45,443 nt of DNA from Bacillota bacterium (GTDB taxonomy: Bacteria > Bacillota > Clostridia > Lachnospirales > Lachnospiraceae): assembly GCA_023412855.1 (NCBI GenBank), contig JAEZRJ010000029.1, positions 1 to 45,443 on the forward strand, given 5' to 3'. The notes beneath the pieces are model-generated. The model was not told the origin of the DNA. It did not search any database and saw nothing but the letters and a program-made list of their open reading frames with translations. How positions within the stretch are numbered: the stretch's first letter is position 1; each line of letters opens with the position of its first letter. The position numbers were made by a program, and so were the translations under genes. Shown here in pieces: positions 1 through 6,578 of this stretch.

Positions 1-437
1 GCAGAATAAGAAACTGCATAAAAAAACTCTTTTACCAGCTCTGTGGCCAGCCCTCCCACCATTTCAGCGGTAAATGTACAGTCGAAGTCAAAGTATGGTC
101 GACCGCATAAGTCAATAGAACAAAGCGCCAGCGCGTCGTCCATAGGAAGGATAAAATAGCCGTAGCGCTTGATTCCAACCTTATCGCCCAGAGCATTCTT
201 TATCGCCTGCCCTAAAACGATTCCGGTGTCTTCTACGGTGTGGTGTCCGTCTACGTTCAAATCTCCCGTTACCTTTACCTTCAAATCAAAAAAACCGTGC
301 TTCGAAAAACCCTCAAGCATATGGTCAAAAAAACCGATTCCCGTATGGATTTCGCTTTTTCCTGTACCATCGAGGTTCAGGATGACTGAAATATCGGTTT
401 CTTTCGTTTTACGTTCTACCGTCATGCTTCTTGCCAT
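1..437 (-). CDS. hisB: Imidazoleglycerol-phosphate dehydratase, 3' end missing
   Basis: HisB dehydrates imidazole-glycerol phosphate to imidazole-acetol phosphate in histidine synthesis (cytoplasmic, Mn-dependent). About 145 N-terminal residues are present; the left window edge removes the last quarter of a protein normally near 195 aa. Visible family signatures are the FFDHML metal/substrate motif near residue 40, DGHHTVEDTGI with its His-His-Glu metal ligands, and PMDDALA. I place the start at 437, behind GGGGG eight bases upstream, because the family begins close to ERKTKETDI. An in-frame ATG at 467 overlaps the hisD stop as TAATG and would add ten residues, so translational coupling to hisD is possible. 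It is the last visible gene of the his operon. Confidence 0.93.
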   Translation of the reverse strand, partial: MARSMTVERKTKETDISVILNLDGTGKSEIHTGIGFFDHMLEGFSKHGFFDLKVKVTGDLNVDGHHTVEDTGIVLGQAIKNALGDKVGIKRYGYFILPMDDALALCSIDLCGRPYFDFDCTFTAEMVGGLATELVKEFFYAVSYS

Positions 438-466
438 AGTATTCGCCCCCGTTTCTTTTTTCTTCA

Positions 467-1759
467 TTATTGTTCAAATCTTACTTTAATCGAGTTCGCG
501 TGAGCAGTCAAGCCCTCACTTTCGGCAAACAGTTCGATATCCTCATGAATCTTTGAAAGCGCTTCCTTCGAATAAGAAATGATACTGGTTTTCTTCGTGA
601 AGTCGTCTACGTTAAGAGGTGAGAAAAACTTTGCCGTACCGCTTGTGGGTAATATGTGGTTTGGCCCCGCATAATAATCGCCCAAAGGCTCGGAGGAATA
701 TTCTCCAAGGAAAATTGCTCCCGCATTATTTATTTTAGTCATGATTTCGTAGGGATTCGCCGTTAAAATTTCCAAATGTTCCGAAGCGATTTCGTTAGCC
801 GCGCCGATGGCATCCTCCATGGTATCCGCAAGAAGAATATAGCCGTAATTATCCAGCGATTTTTTGATGATTTCCGTTCTGGATAATTCCTCAGCCAACC
901 GGTCAGCCTGTGCAGATACTTCCTTTGCCAGAGCTTCGTTCGTGGTAATAAGTATGGCGCTTGCCATTTCGTCGTGCTCCGCCTGCGACAATAAATCGGA
1001 GGCAACATAGAGCGGATTCGCCGTCTCATCCGCAATAATGAGAATTTCACTGGGGCCTGCTATAGAGTCTATGCTCACATAGCCAAAGCAGGCTTTTTTG
1101 GCGAGGGCCACATAAATATTACCAGGGCCGGTAATCTTATCCACCTTGGGAATAGAGTCGGTACCAAAGGCCATGGCTGCAATCGCCTGCGCTCCTCCTG
1201 CTTTATATATTTCATCCACGCCTGCGATATCTGCCGCGACCAAAGTCCCGGCGTATACCTTACCTTCTGCATCCGGAGGCGTTGTCATGATGATTCTCTT
1301 AACGCCCGCCACCTTGGCAGGAATGACGTTCATCAGTACACTGGAGGGATAAGCGGCCTTGCCGCCGGGCACGTATACCCCGGAAAATTCGATGGGGGTT
1401 ATTTTCTGCCCGAGCATTGTACCATCCTCCTTCATGTCGATCCAGCTGTTGTGAAGCTGCTTCTCGTGAAAAACACGAATGTTGTCCGCTGCCCTTTTCA
1501 TTACCTCCACCAGCTTTTCATCCACTTTCTGATAGGCTTCTTTAATCTCCTCTTTCGTCACTCTTATATTGGAAGCGTCGATTTCACATTTATCAAAGCG
1601 TTTCGTGTATTCGAATACTGCTTCGTCTCCTCTTTCCCGAACGCTTGAGACAATGCCGGAGACTGCTGATTCGAACTGTTCGTAATTATTGGGACTGCGC
1701 TTTAACAATGTATTCAATAAATCTGTTTTTGATTCAGAGGTTAGCTTTAAAATTTTCAT
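467..1759 (-). CDS. hisD: Histidinol dehydrogenase
   Basis: HisD carries out the last two steps of histidine synthesis, oxidising L-histidinol to L-histidine with two NAD+. The 430-residue product has the expected family length. It contains AGPSEILIIAD, the zinc-ligand region SQAEHDEMA, ASEHLEI and the C-terminal DYYAGPNHILPTSGTA segment. The frame stays open upstream to 1918, but that extension reads through the end of hisG and does not resemble HisD, so the start is set at ATG 1759 (MKILKL), preceded by AAAGGATG. It lies 50 bases after hisG in the same transcription unit and ends in a TAATG overlap with a possible hisB start. Confidence 0.95.
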   Translation of the reverse strand: MKILKLTSESKTDLLNTLLKRSPNNYEQFESAVSGIVSSVRERGDEAVFEYTKRFDKCEIDASNIRVTKEEIKEAYQKVDEKLVEVMKRAADNIRVFHEKQLHNSWIDMKEDGTMLGQKITPIEFSGVYVPGGKAAYPSSVLMNVIPAKVAGVKRIIMTTPPDAEGKVYAGTLVAADIAGVDEIYKAGGAQAIAAMAFGTDSIPKVDKITGPGNIYVALAKKACFGYVSIDSIAGPSEILIIADETANPLYVASDLLSQAEHDEMASAILITTNEALAKEVSAQADRLAEELSRTEIIKKSLDNYGYILLADTMEDAIGAANEIASEHLEILTANPYEIMTKINNAGAIFLGEYSSEPLGDYYAGPNHILPTSGTAKFFSPLNVDDFTKKTSIISYSKEALSKIHEDIELFAESEGLTAHANSIKVRFEQ

Positions 1760-1809
1760 GTCTATAACCACATCCTTTCGATTCATCATATAAACGCTCG
1801 GAAACAGAT

Positions 1810-2466
1810 TTAAACTGCCGAAATGTATGCCTTCAAATCGTTTATTAATTTCTTGATCCGCTCTGTCTCCATCTGCATGCTCACCTGATTGACAATCATT
1901 CTTGCGGAAAGCGGACAAATTTCTTCAAGAACCTGAAGCCCGTTCTCATCCAGCGTGGATCCGGTTTCTACAATGTCCACGATGACATCCGACAGCTTCA
2001 CTATAGGGCCTAATTCCACCGAGCCGTTCAGCTTGATGATATCTACGGTCTGATGCTTTTTATTATAAAAATAGTCCTTGGCAATATTCGGATACTTACT
2101 GGCTACGCGAATTCTCTCGTGATGCTGAAGAAGCTCTTTTGCGCCGGCCGGCCCGCACACGCACATCCGGCACTTTCCAAAGCCCAGATCCAGAACTTCG
2201 TAAACACGTCTGTTTTCCTCCATGATGGTATCTTTTCCAACTACGCCGATGTCTGCAGCACCGTACTCCACATAAGTGGGCACATCCGGTCCTTTGGAGA
2301 GAAAAAAGCGAAGCTTTAACTCCTCGTTGACAAAAACAAGCTTTCTCGAATTCTTGTCCTTCATCTCCTCACAGGTAATTCCGATTTCTTCAAGCAGCTC
2401 TAACGTTTTATTTGCAAGTCTGCCCTTCCCCAAAGCGAAGGTCAGATATCTGTCTTCTTTACTCAT
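1810..2466 (-). CDS. hisG: ATP phosphoribosyltransferase, short form
   Basis: HisG commits PRPP and ATP to histidine synthesis. The 218-residue protein is the short form, which lacks the C-terminal regulatory domain and works as a hetero-oligomer with HisZ; hisZ is directly upstream, as expected. Visible signatures are FALGKGRLANKTLELL at the N-terminus, GAADIGVVGKD, and the PRPP-binding-like DIVETGSTLDENGL near residue 150. The start at 2466 follows GAGGAGGTGATGCT. Its first nine codons and ribosome-binding site are a near copy of a sequence 53 bases upstream (see the small ORF at 2463-2519). Confidence 0.95.
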   Translation of the reverse strand: MSKEDRYLTFALGKGRLANKTLELLEEIGITCEEMKDKNSRKLVFVNEELKLRFFLSKGPDVPTYVEYGAADIGVVGKDTIMEENRRVYEVLDLGFGKCRMCVCGPAGAKELLQHHERIRVASKYPNIAKDYFYNKKHQTVDIIKLNGSVELGPIVKLSDVIVDIVETGSTLDENGLQVLEEICPLSARMIVNQVSMQMETERIKKLINDLKAYISAV

Positions 2467-2533
2467 AGCATCACCTCCTCCGCATTTGCGCAGGTCAAAT
2501 ATCTATCCTCTTTACTCATAGCGCAACCTCCTC
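2435..2533 (-). repeat. 53-bp-period imperfect tandem duplication at the hisZ/hisG junction
   Basis: Two 46-base segments, 2488-2533 and 2435-2480, match at about 39 positions and are offset by 53 bases. Each contains GAGGAGGT, CTATGAGTAAAGA and AGATAT.TGACC. The differences are mostly synonymous or in the spacer, which suggests an old event that was kept in place. The offset is not a multiple of three, so the upstream copy cannot act as an in-frame longer start for hisG. Confidence 0.85.
2463..2519 (-). CDS. 18-codon ORF from tandem duplication between hisZ and hisG
   Basis: A tandem duplication placed a second ribosome-binding site and hisG-like start upstream of hisG. The ORF encodes MSKEDRYLTCANAEEVML: its first nine residues equal the start of HisG, and its end (EEVML) mirrors the end of HisZ (EEVAL). 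Its ATG overlaps the hisZ stop as ATGA, and its own TGA overlaps the hisG ATG the same way, so ribosomes could pass hisZ to small ORF to hisG by two coupling steps. What is seen is the sequence and the overlaps. Translation, and any effect on the HisZ:HisG ratio, is inference. A functional peptide is unlikely. Confidence 0.5.
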   Translation of the reverse strand: MSKEDRYLTCANAEEVML

Positions 2534-3649
2534 TTTCGTTTTCTGGGGACAAAGGACAACCTTTTTCCCTTCTTTTCGAAGTTTTCCGGCCGCTTTCAGC
2601 GCTTCCTTGTAATTTTCGGAGGTATATTCTATAAGTTCGGCCCTTTGAGGAGTATGGACGCTTATATTCTGCCTGCTTAAAGCGGACATCAAATCATCAA
2701 TAACGATCATAAAGCCGATAGCCGGCGCTTCTTTTCCGAAGCGTCCAAGGAGGGTATCGTATCTCCCGCCTGTCACGATTGCGTCTCCTACTCCGTAGGT
2801 ATATGCCTTGAAGATTACTCCTGTATAATAATTATATCTGCTGAGCATGCCGAGATCAAAGGAGACATATTTCTCCACGCCGTATAAGCAAAGGGCCTCA
2901 TACAGCCGCTCAAGGCGCTCAACGGCTGAAAGGGAGCAGCTGTTATGTACAAAAGATTTCGCCTGCGCAAGCGCATCCATAGAGCCGAACAAGTCCGTGA
3001 CCTTTAAAAGGACTTCACGAAATTCAGGCTTAATATTTCGGTCTATCAAAAGCTCCTCCGCACCAAAGTAATTTTTGCCGGAAATGTATTCCCTAAGCTC
3101 AAGCTCCGTATCTTCATCCAATCCGGCTTCCATGCAGATTCCTTTGAAGTATTCTACATTTCCGATACTTAGTTGGAAATCACGGATCCCCGTATCTAAG
3201 AGGGTCTCTATTATTAAGGCGGCCAACTCTGCATCTGCTTCCACTGAGGCGTCTCCGATGAGTTCCGCCCCCATCTGGGTTACCTCTTTAAGCTTGCCTT
3301 GCAGGCTGTTCGTATTTGTAAAGGTATTACCTGCATAGCAAAAACGAATGGGCACATTCTCATCCATGAAATACTTCGCAGCACAGCGCGCTATGGATGG
3401 AGTGAAATCCGGACGCAGAACGAGAGTCTCTCCTTCTTTATCGAAAAACTTATATAGTTCTCTGGAAGGCGTGGTACCAACCTCCTTGGAGAATACATCA
3501 AAAAATTCGAAGGTAGGAGTCTGGATATCTTCGTAGCCATAGCATCTTATCTTATCCAGAATCCATGTTTCCACCATCAGTTTTTTCGCATATTCTTCTC
3601 CGTATATGTCCCTGACCCCTTCCGGAGTATGTAACAGCTTTTTGTCCAT
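2516..3649 (-). CDS. hisZ: ATP phosphoribosyltransferase regulatory subunit
   Basis: HisZ is a catalytically dead histidyl-tRNA synthetase paralogue that binds short HisG, activates it and confers histidine feedback control. The 377-residue product shows the HisRS-like class II fold motifs: TPEGVRDIYGEE at the N-terminus, LVLRPDFTPSIARC (motif 2 region), and YYTGVIFKAYTYG followed by GGRYDTLLGRFG. It lacks a full anticodon-binding domain, as HisZ proteins do. An ATG at 3649 with AAAGGA upstream is chosen; a TTG at 3670 is a less likely longer start. It is the first gene of the his operon, 74 bases downstream of the -10 element, and its stop overlaps the start of the duplicated small ORF. Confidence 0.93.
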   Translation of the reverse strand: MDKKLLHTPEGVRDIYGEEYAKKLMVETWILDKIRCYGYEDIQTPTFEFFDVFSKEVGTTPSRELYKFFDKEGETLVLRPDFTPSIARCAAKYFMDENVPIRFCYAGNTFTNTNSLQGKLKEVTQMGAELIGDASVEADAELAALIIETLLDTGIRDFQLSIGNVEYFKGICMEAGLDEDTELELREYISGKNYFGAEELLIDRNIKPEFREVLLKVTDLFGSMDALAQAKSFVHNSCSLSAVERLERLYEALCLYGVEKYVSFDLGMLSRYNYYTGVIFKAYTYGVGDAIVTGGRYDTLLGRFGKEAPAIGFMIVIDDLMSALSRQNISVHTPQRAELIEYTSENYKEALKAAGKLRKEGKKVVLCPQKTKEEVAL

Positions 3650-3722
3650 AAACAGGCATTTCCTTTCCAATTTTGCTTTATCAAATTAAAGTGATAATTA
3701 GGTAGCACACGAAACTATTGGT

Positions 3723-3751
3723 AGTATACCGTAAAACTATTGCCTTGTCAA
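3723..3751 (-). promoter_or_regulatory. his operon promoter
   Basis: On the minus strand TTGACA is followed after 17 bases by TATACT, a near-perfect sigma-A promoter. The leader from the predicted start to hisZ is only about 65 bases. I see no T-box specifier, terminator/antiterminator pair or leader peptide with histidine codons in it. Confidence 0.85.
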
Positions 3752-3765
3752 TGAAATGATGATTT

Positions 3766-4299
3766 CTACTCTCTATCCTCCAAATCCCTCTGAAGCATAT
3801 CCAGATAAGGTACGAAGACGCCGTTCTTTTTCGGAAGTATATATTCGGGGTTGAGTTCCTCGAAGCGGAAGCTCTTTCTTCCGCCGCAAACCGCTCTTTC
3901 CCAGAAAAAGTTCAGCATTTCATAGGGAAGGTAATAGTAAAGATCCTTATGTGTGTAATAAATGATAAAAAAAGCGATGCCTCCCTGCTTCTCGAACTGC
4001 TTCATAAACTCCACCTGATGCTCATGTATGTTCTGAAGCGTGAAGGTATCCGCCGCACATTCCTTAGCGTCGAAGCATACGGGAATGCCCTGCACTACTC
4101 CGATATAATCCACCGTACTCTTCTGCTCGAAATAAGCGAGCGTAATATGCCTGCTTTCTTTATCGATAGCTATCGGTGTTATAGGTGTGGGGATTTTCTG
4201 AATCAGCGCCAGCCCGCTTTCCAAGTATCTTTCATTTGTTAAGTTGATCAGGTCCTCCAACGTAGAACCTCTTAAGCCTCTCGAATTCCATGTTCCCAT
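3766..4299 (-). CDS. recU: Holliday junction resolvase RecU
   Basis: RecU is the Firmicutes endonuclease that cleaves four-way junctions in recombination and helps chromosome segregation. The 177-residue protein begins with GTWNSRGLRG and has the nuclease core STVDYIGVVQGIPVCFDAKEC (catalytic Asp-Ala-Lys) followed by NIHEHQVEFM and GGIAFFIIYYTHKD, all family hallmarks. The start at 4299 has GGAG 11 bases upstream. It lies 22 bases after the RluA-type gene and probably shares its transcript. In many Bacillota recU is beside a penicillin-binding protein gene; here it is not. The gap before the his promoter is very short. Confidence 0.93.
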   Translation of the reverse strand: MGTWNSRGLRGSTLEDLINLTNERYLESGLALIQKIPTPITPIAIDKESRHITLAYFEQKSTVDYIGVVQGIPVCFDAKECAADTFTLQNIHEHQVEFMKQFEKQGGIAFFIIYYTHKDLYYYLPYEMLNFFWERAVCGGRKSFRFEELNPEYILPKKNGVFVPYLDMLQRDLEDRE

Positions 4300-4321
4300 T
4301 TCTATTCATACTCCAAATTCA

Positions 4322-5347
4322 TCATATCTGCTGCTTCTGTCCGTTTTCCTCCAAGGTATAAAATATCCGGGGTGTTTCCGCTGTAAAAATCCTTTTACTA
4401 AGTTCGCAAAATTCTCCGTCGAGCTCAGGAAATTCCAGGCGGTATGCGTGCAGAAGCTGGTTTTTAATCTTATATTTTTTCTTATAGCTGTCGTTGAAGT
4501 TCTTGTCTCCATATTTATAATCCCCCAAAAGAGGATGACCAATGCTGGCAAGATGAGCCCTGATCTGATGCGTCTTTCCCGTAATCAACTCTACTTCTAA
4601 CAAGGTCTTATCTTCGAAAACTTTAAGGGGTTCATATTTCGTCTTAATGTAAGAAGATTTATCCTGAATCGGAGTAGGGCTTATTTTTACCGTATTTCTC
4701 TTCTCATCCTTAACCAGATAGCCTTCGATAAGAGAAGCCTCCCTTACTTTTCCCTTCACGTAAAGTCTATAGAATTTATGAAGGTCTCTGTTTTTTAACA
4801 GCTCGCTCATTTTCTGGCTTCCGGGAAGCGTCTTGCCGCAGATTACCATTCCGCTGGTGTTACGGTCTAAACGGTTGCATACCGAAGGTTTAAAGGTACG
4901 AAGCTCCTCCCCCCTGATTTCTCCCTGATGAAGCATATATCCGATGAACCACTCATTTAAGGATAAATCCCCGGCCTCAGCCTTCTGGGTCAATATTCCC
5001 TCGGGCTTATTAACAATCAGTATGTGATGGTTCTCATAAATGATTTCAAGCTCTTTATATTTGTCGTAAGCCGCTTCATACTCCGCTATTTCCTTATTAG
5101 GACACTCCCTGGAAATTAACGGAGAGATTCCAGACATCTTATCTAAGGTTTCCTCCGAGAGGAAAAACTGGATTTCGTCACCGATTTCCAGTTTTTCGCC
5201 TCCGGATGCCTTTTTGCCGTTTAAAACAATATTTTTCTTGCGCAGCATTTTATAAATAAAGCTTCCGGGCGCTTCCTTTAAACATTTATGCAGATATTTA
5301 TCAAGACGTTGCCCAGCCTCGTTTTCCTTTATTAATACATGCTTCAT
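4322..5347 (-). CDS. RluA-family rRNA/tRNA pseudouridine synthase
   Basis: The 341-residue protein has an N-terminal S4 RNA-binding domain (AGQRLDKYLHKCL...SFIYKMLRKKNIVLNG, residues about 10-50) and an RluA-type catalytic domain with NRLDRNTSGMVI, whose second Asp is the catalytic residue. A later TGKTHQIRAHLASIGHPLLGDYKYG block is also family-typical. It should isomerise uridine to pseudouridine in 23S rRNA or tRNA; the exact target (RluC, RluD or YhcT class) cannot be set from sequence alone. ATG 5347 is preferred over 5353 because GGAG is seven bases upstream. A MITE-like repeat starts 88 bases upstream, so its promoter probably lies near or in that element. Confidence 0.9.
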   Translation of the reverse strand: MKHVLIKENEAGQRLDKYLHKCLKEAPGSFIYKMLRKKNIVLNGKKASGGEKLEIGDEIQFFLSEETLDKMSGISPLISRECPNKEIAEYEAAYDKYKELEIIYENHHILIVNKPEGILTQKAEAGDLSLNEWFIGYMLHQGEIRGEELRTFKPSVCNRLDRNTSGMVICGKTLPGSQKMSELLKNRDLHKFYRLYVKGKVREASLIEGYLVKDEKRNTVKISPTPIQDKSSYIKTKYEPLKVFEDKTLLEVELITGKTHQIRAHLASIGHPLLGDYKYGDKNFNDSYKKKYKIKNQLLHAYRLEFPELDGEFCELSKRIFTAETPRIFYTLEENGQKQQI

Positions 5348-5435
5348 AACCATACTCCATGCTTTTTAATATTACTGACATTGGGCCAGATGTACAAGCT
5401 GACCTCGATACTGGATATTCCAACACTGAATTCTT

Positions 5436-5584
5436 GTTACTGTTCACACAGTAGCTTAATGCTTGCTGTTAAGCTGCGTAAGAACGTGATGCAAAAGATG
5501 ATTTCTGCTTCGCGGAGCGAATTTAAATGCAAAATTTTTGCATTGCAGAAATCATACGTTACTGAGAACGGAGTGAAAAGTAAC
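5436..5584 (+). repeat. MITE-like element, copy 1
   Basis: A 149-base element with ends GTTACTGTTCAC and GTGAAAAGTAAC, which are inverted repeats with one mismatch. Inside are a perfect small hairpin (AGCTTAA-N9-TTAAGCT) and a larger one with arms ATGATTTCTGC and GCAGAAATCAT. It is the same family as 6398-6545 and 38431-38574. It ends two bases before the stop codon of the SDR gene. The flanks AATTCTT and AATTACTT may be a decayed target duplication. No transposase is encoded. Confidence 0.85.
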
Positions 5585-5586
5585 AA

Positions 5587-6357
5587 TTACTTTAGCGAGC
5601 TCGTTATTCCTAACAGCCATGAATGGGGCATTGCTTTTGAAAGAACCTGAAATGCCTTTATAGGAAAGCTGCATACGGACAACGCCTTCCTGTCATAGGA
5701 ATCCCAAAGTGCTTCCTTTACTACCTTCTGGGCGCTGACCATCGTCCATTTCTTAATCGCCAGAGTAGAACCTGACCTTTCGGCAATATCGAAAAATTCC
5801 GTCTCGACCGGTCCCGGACATACCGTTGTTACCCATATTTTTTTATCCTTAAGTTCTTCTCTCAGCGCTCTGGAAAAGCTGAGGACGTAAGCCTTACTGG
5901 CGGCATAAATTGCAAAGTTCTTCTGAGGGAGAAATCCGGCGCTTGAGGCTATTTGAATGATACGACTGTTCTTTCGCATATACGGAATGCAATAATAGGT
6001 CATCTCTGTCAACGCTTCACAGTTCACAGACAGCATTTCCAACTGTTCATCGATATCCAGCTTCTCAAACGGACCCATCAGTCCAAAGCCCGCGCTGTTA
6101 ATGAGCATTCGAACTGTGACATCCTCAATTTCGAGAATCTTCTTAAACGCCCTCATGTCGTTTTTATCAGATACATCCATAGGGATTATCTTTGTAGGAA
6201 TATCGAGCAGCCGCGCCAGCTCCGTAAGCCGTTCCTTTCGTCTGGCAATCAGCCAGAGTTCATCCATCCTATGCAAGATTCCGTCCAACTGCATAGCGAA
6301 CTCCTGTCCCATTCCTGAAGATGCTCCCGTAATGATTACAATATTTTTCTTGCCCAT
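5587..6357 (-). CDS. SDR-family NAD(P)-dependent oxidoreductase
   Basis: A classical short-chain dehydrogenase/reductase of 256 residues. It has the nucleotide-binding TGASSGMG at residues 10-17, a DVSD adenine-ring segment, NSAG in place of NNAG, the IQIASSAG catalytic serine strand, YAASK (catalytic Tyr and Lys) and PGPVETEF. The substrate cannot be inferred. The start at 6357 follows AAAGGGGTGA, a very strong ribosome-binding site. MITE-like copies in opposite orientation lie directly on both sides (copy 2 is 40 bases upstream of the start, copy 1 two bases after the stop), which is unusual for a single gene. Confidence 0.9.
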   Translation of the reverse strand: MGKKNIVIITGASSGMGQEFAMQLDGILHRMDELWLIARRKERLTELARLLDIPTKIIPMDVSDKNDMRAFKKILEIEDVTVRMLINSAGFGLMGPFEKLDIDEQLEMLSVNCEALTEMTYYCIPYMRKNSRIIQIASSAGFLPQKNFAIYAASKAYVLSFSRALREELKDKKIWVTTVCPGPVETEFFDIAERSGSTLAIKKWTMVSAQKVVKEALWDSYDRKALSVCSFPIKAFQVLSKAMPHSWLLGITSSLK

Positions 6358-6397
6358 AAAGTCACCCCTTTTATTATTCTCTCCCATACATTTTTAC

Positions 6398-6545
6398 GTT
6401 ACTGTTCACTACGTTCTCAGTAACTCATGATTTCTGCAATACAAAAATTTTGCATGTAAATTCGCTCCGCAAAGCAGAAATCATCTCTTGCATCACGTTC
6501 TTGCGCAGCTTAACAGCAAGTGTTAAGCTACTATGCGAACAGTAT
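6398..6545 (-). repeat. MITE-like element, copy 2
   Basis: Same family as copies 1 and 3, in minus orientation. On the plus strand it opens with GTTACTGTTCAC and closes with GCGAACAGTA. The GATTTCTGC/GCAGAAATC hairpin arms and the AGCTTAACA...TGTTAAGCT hairpin are retained. It sits between the ygiQ stop and the SDR start, so it would be transcribed in the SDR leader if transcription comes from further upstream. Confidence 0.85.
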
Positions 6546-6578
6546 ATATTTGCTGTCACATATGATATATATCTTCTC

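Noticed and set aside
763..1272. Arg- and Lys-rich frames inside hisD on the same strand
   Set aside because: They are alternate-frame readings of hisD with no ribosome-binding site and no family similarity.
1760..1918. N-terminal extension of HisD
   Set aside because: It lies over the hisG end and the intergenic gap, has no HisD similarity, and ATG 1759 gives the family length.
3650..3722. T-box or His-leader attenuator in front of hisZ
   Set aside because: The leader is only about 65 bases, without a specifier loop, T-box sequence or terminator.
5339..5650. Reading frame through MITE copy 1, with a similar one in copy 2 (6425-6664, minus)
   Set aside because: The frames share peptide sequence only because the repeat is shared. 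Copy 3 breaks the frame by a small deletion, and no ribosome-binding site is present.
5436..6545. Composite transposon made of two IS elements around the SDR gene
   Set aside because: Neither flanking copy encodes a transposase and no outer target duplication is evident; listed only as a possible passive unit.
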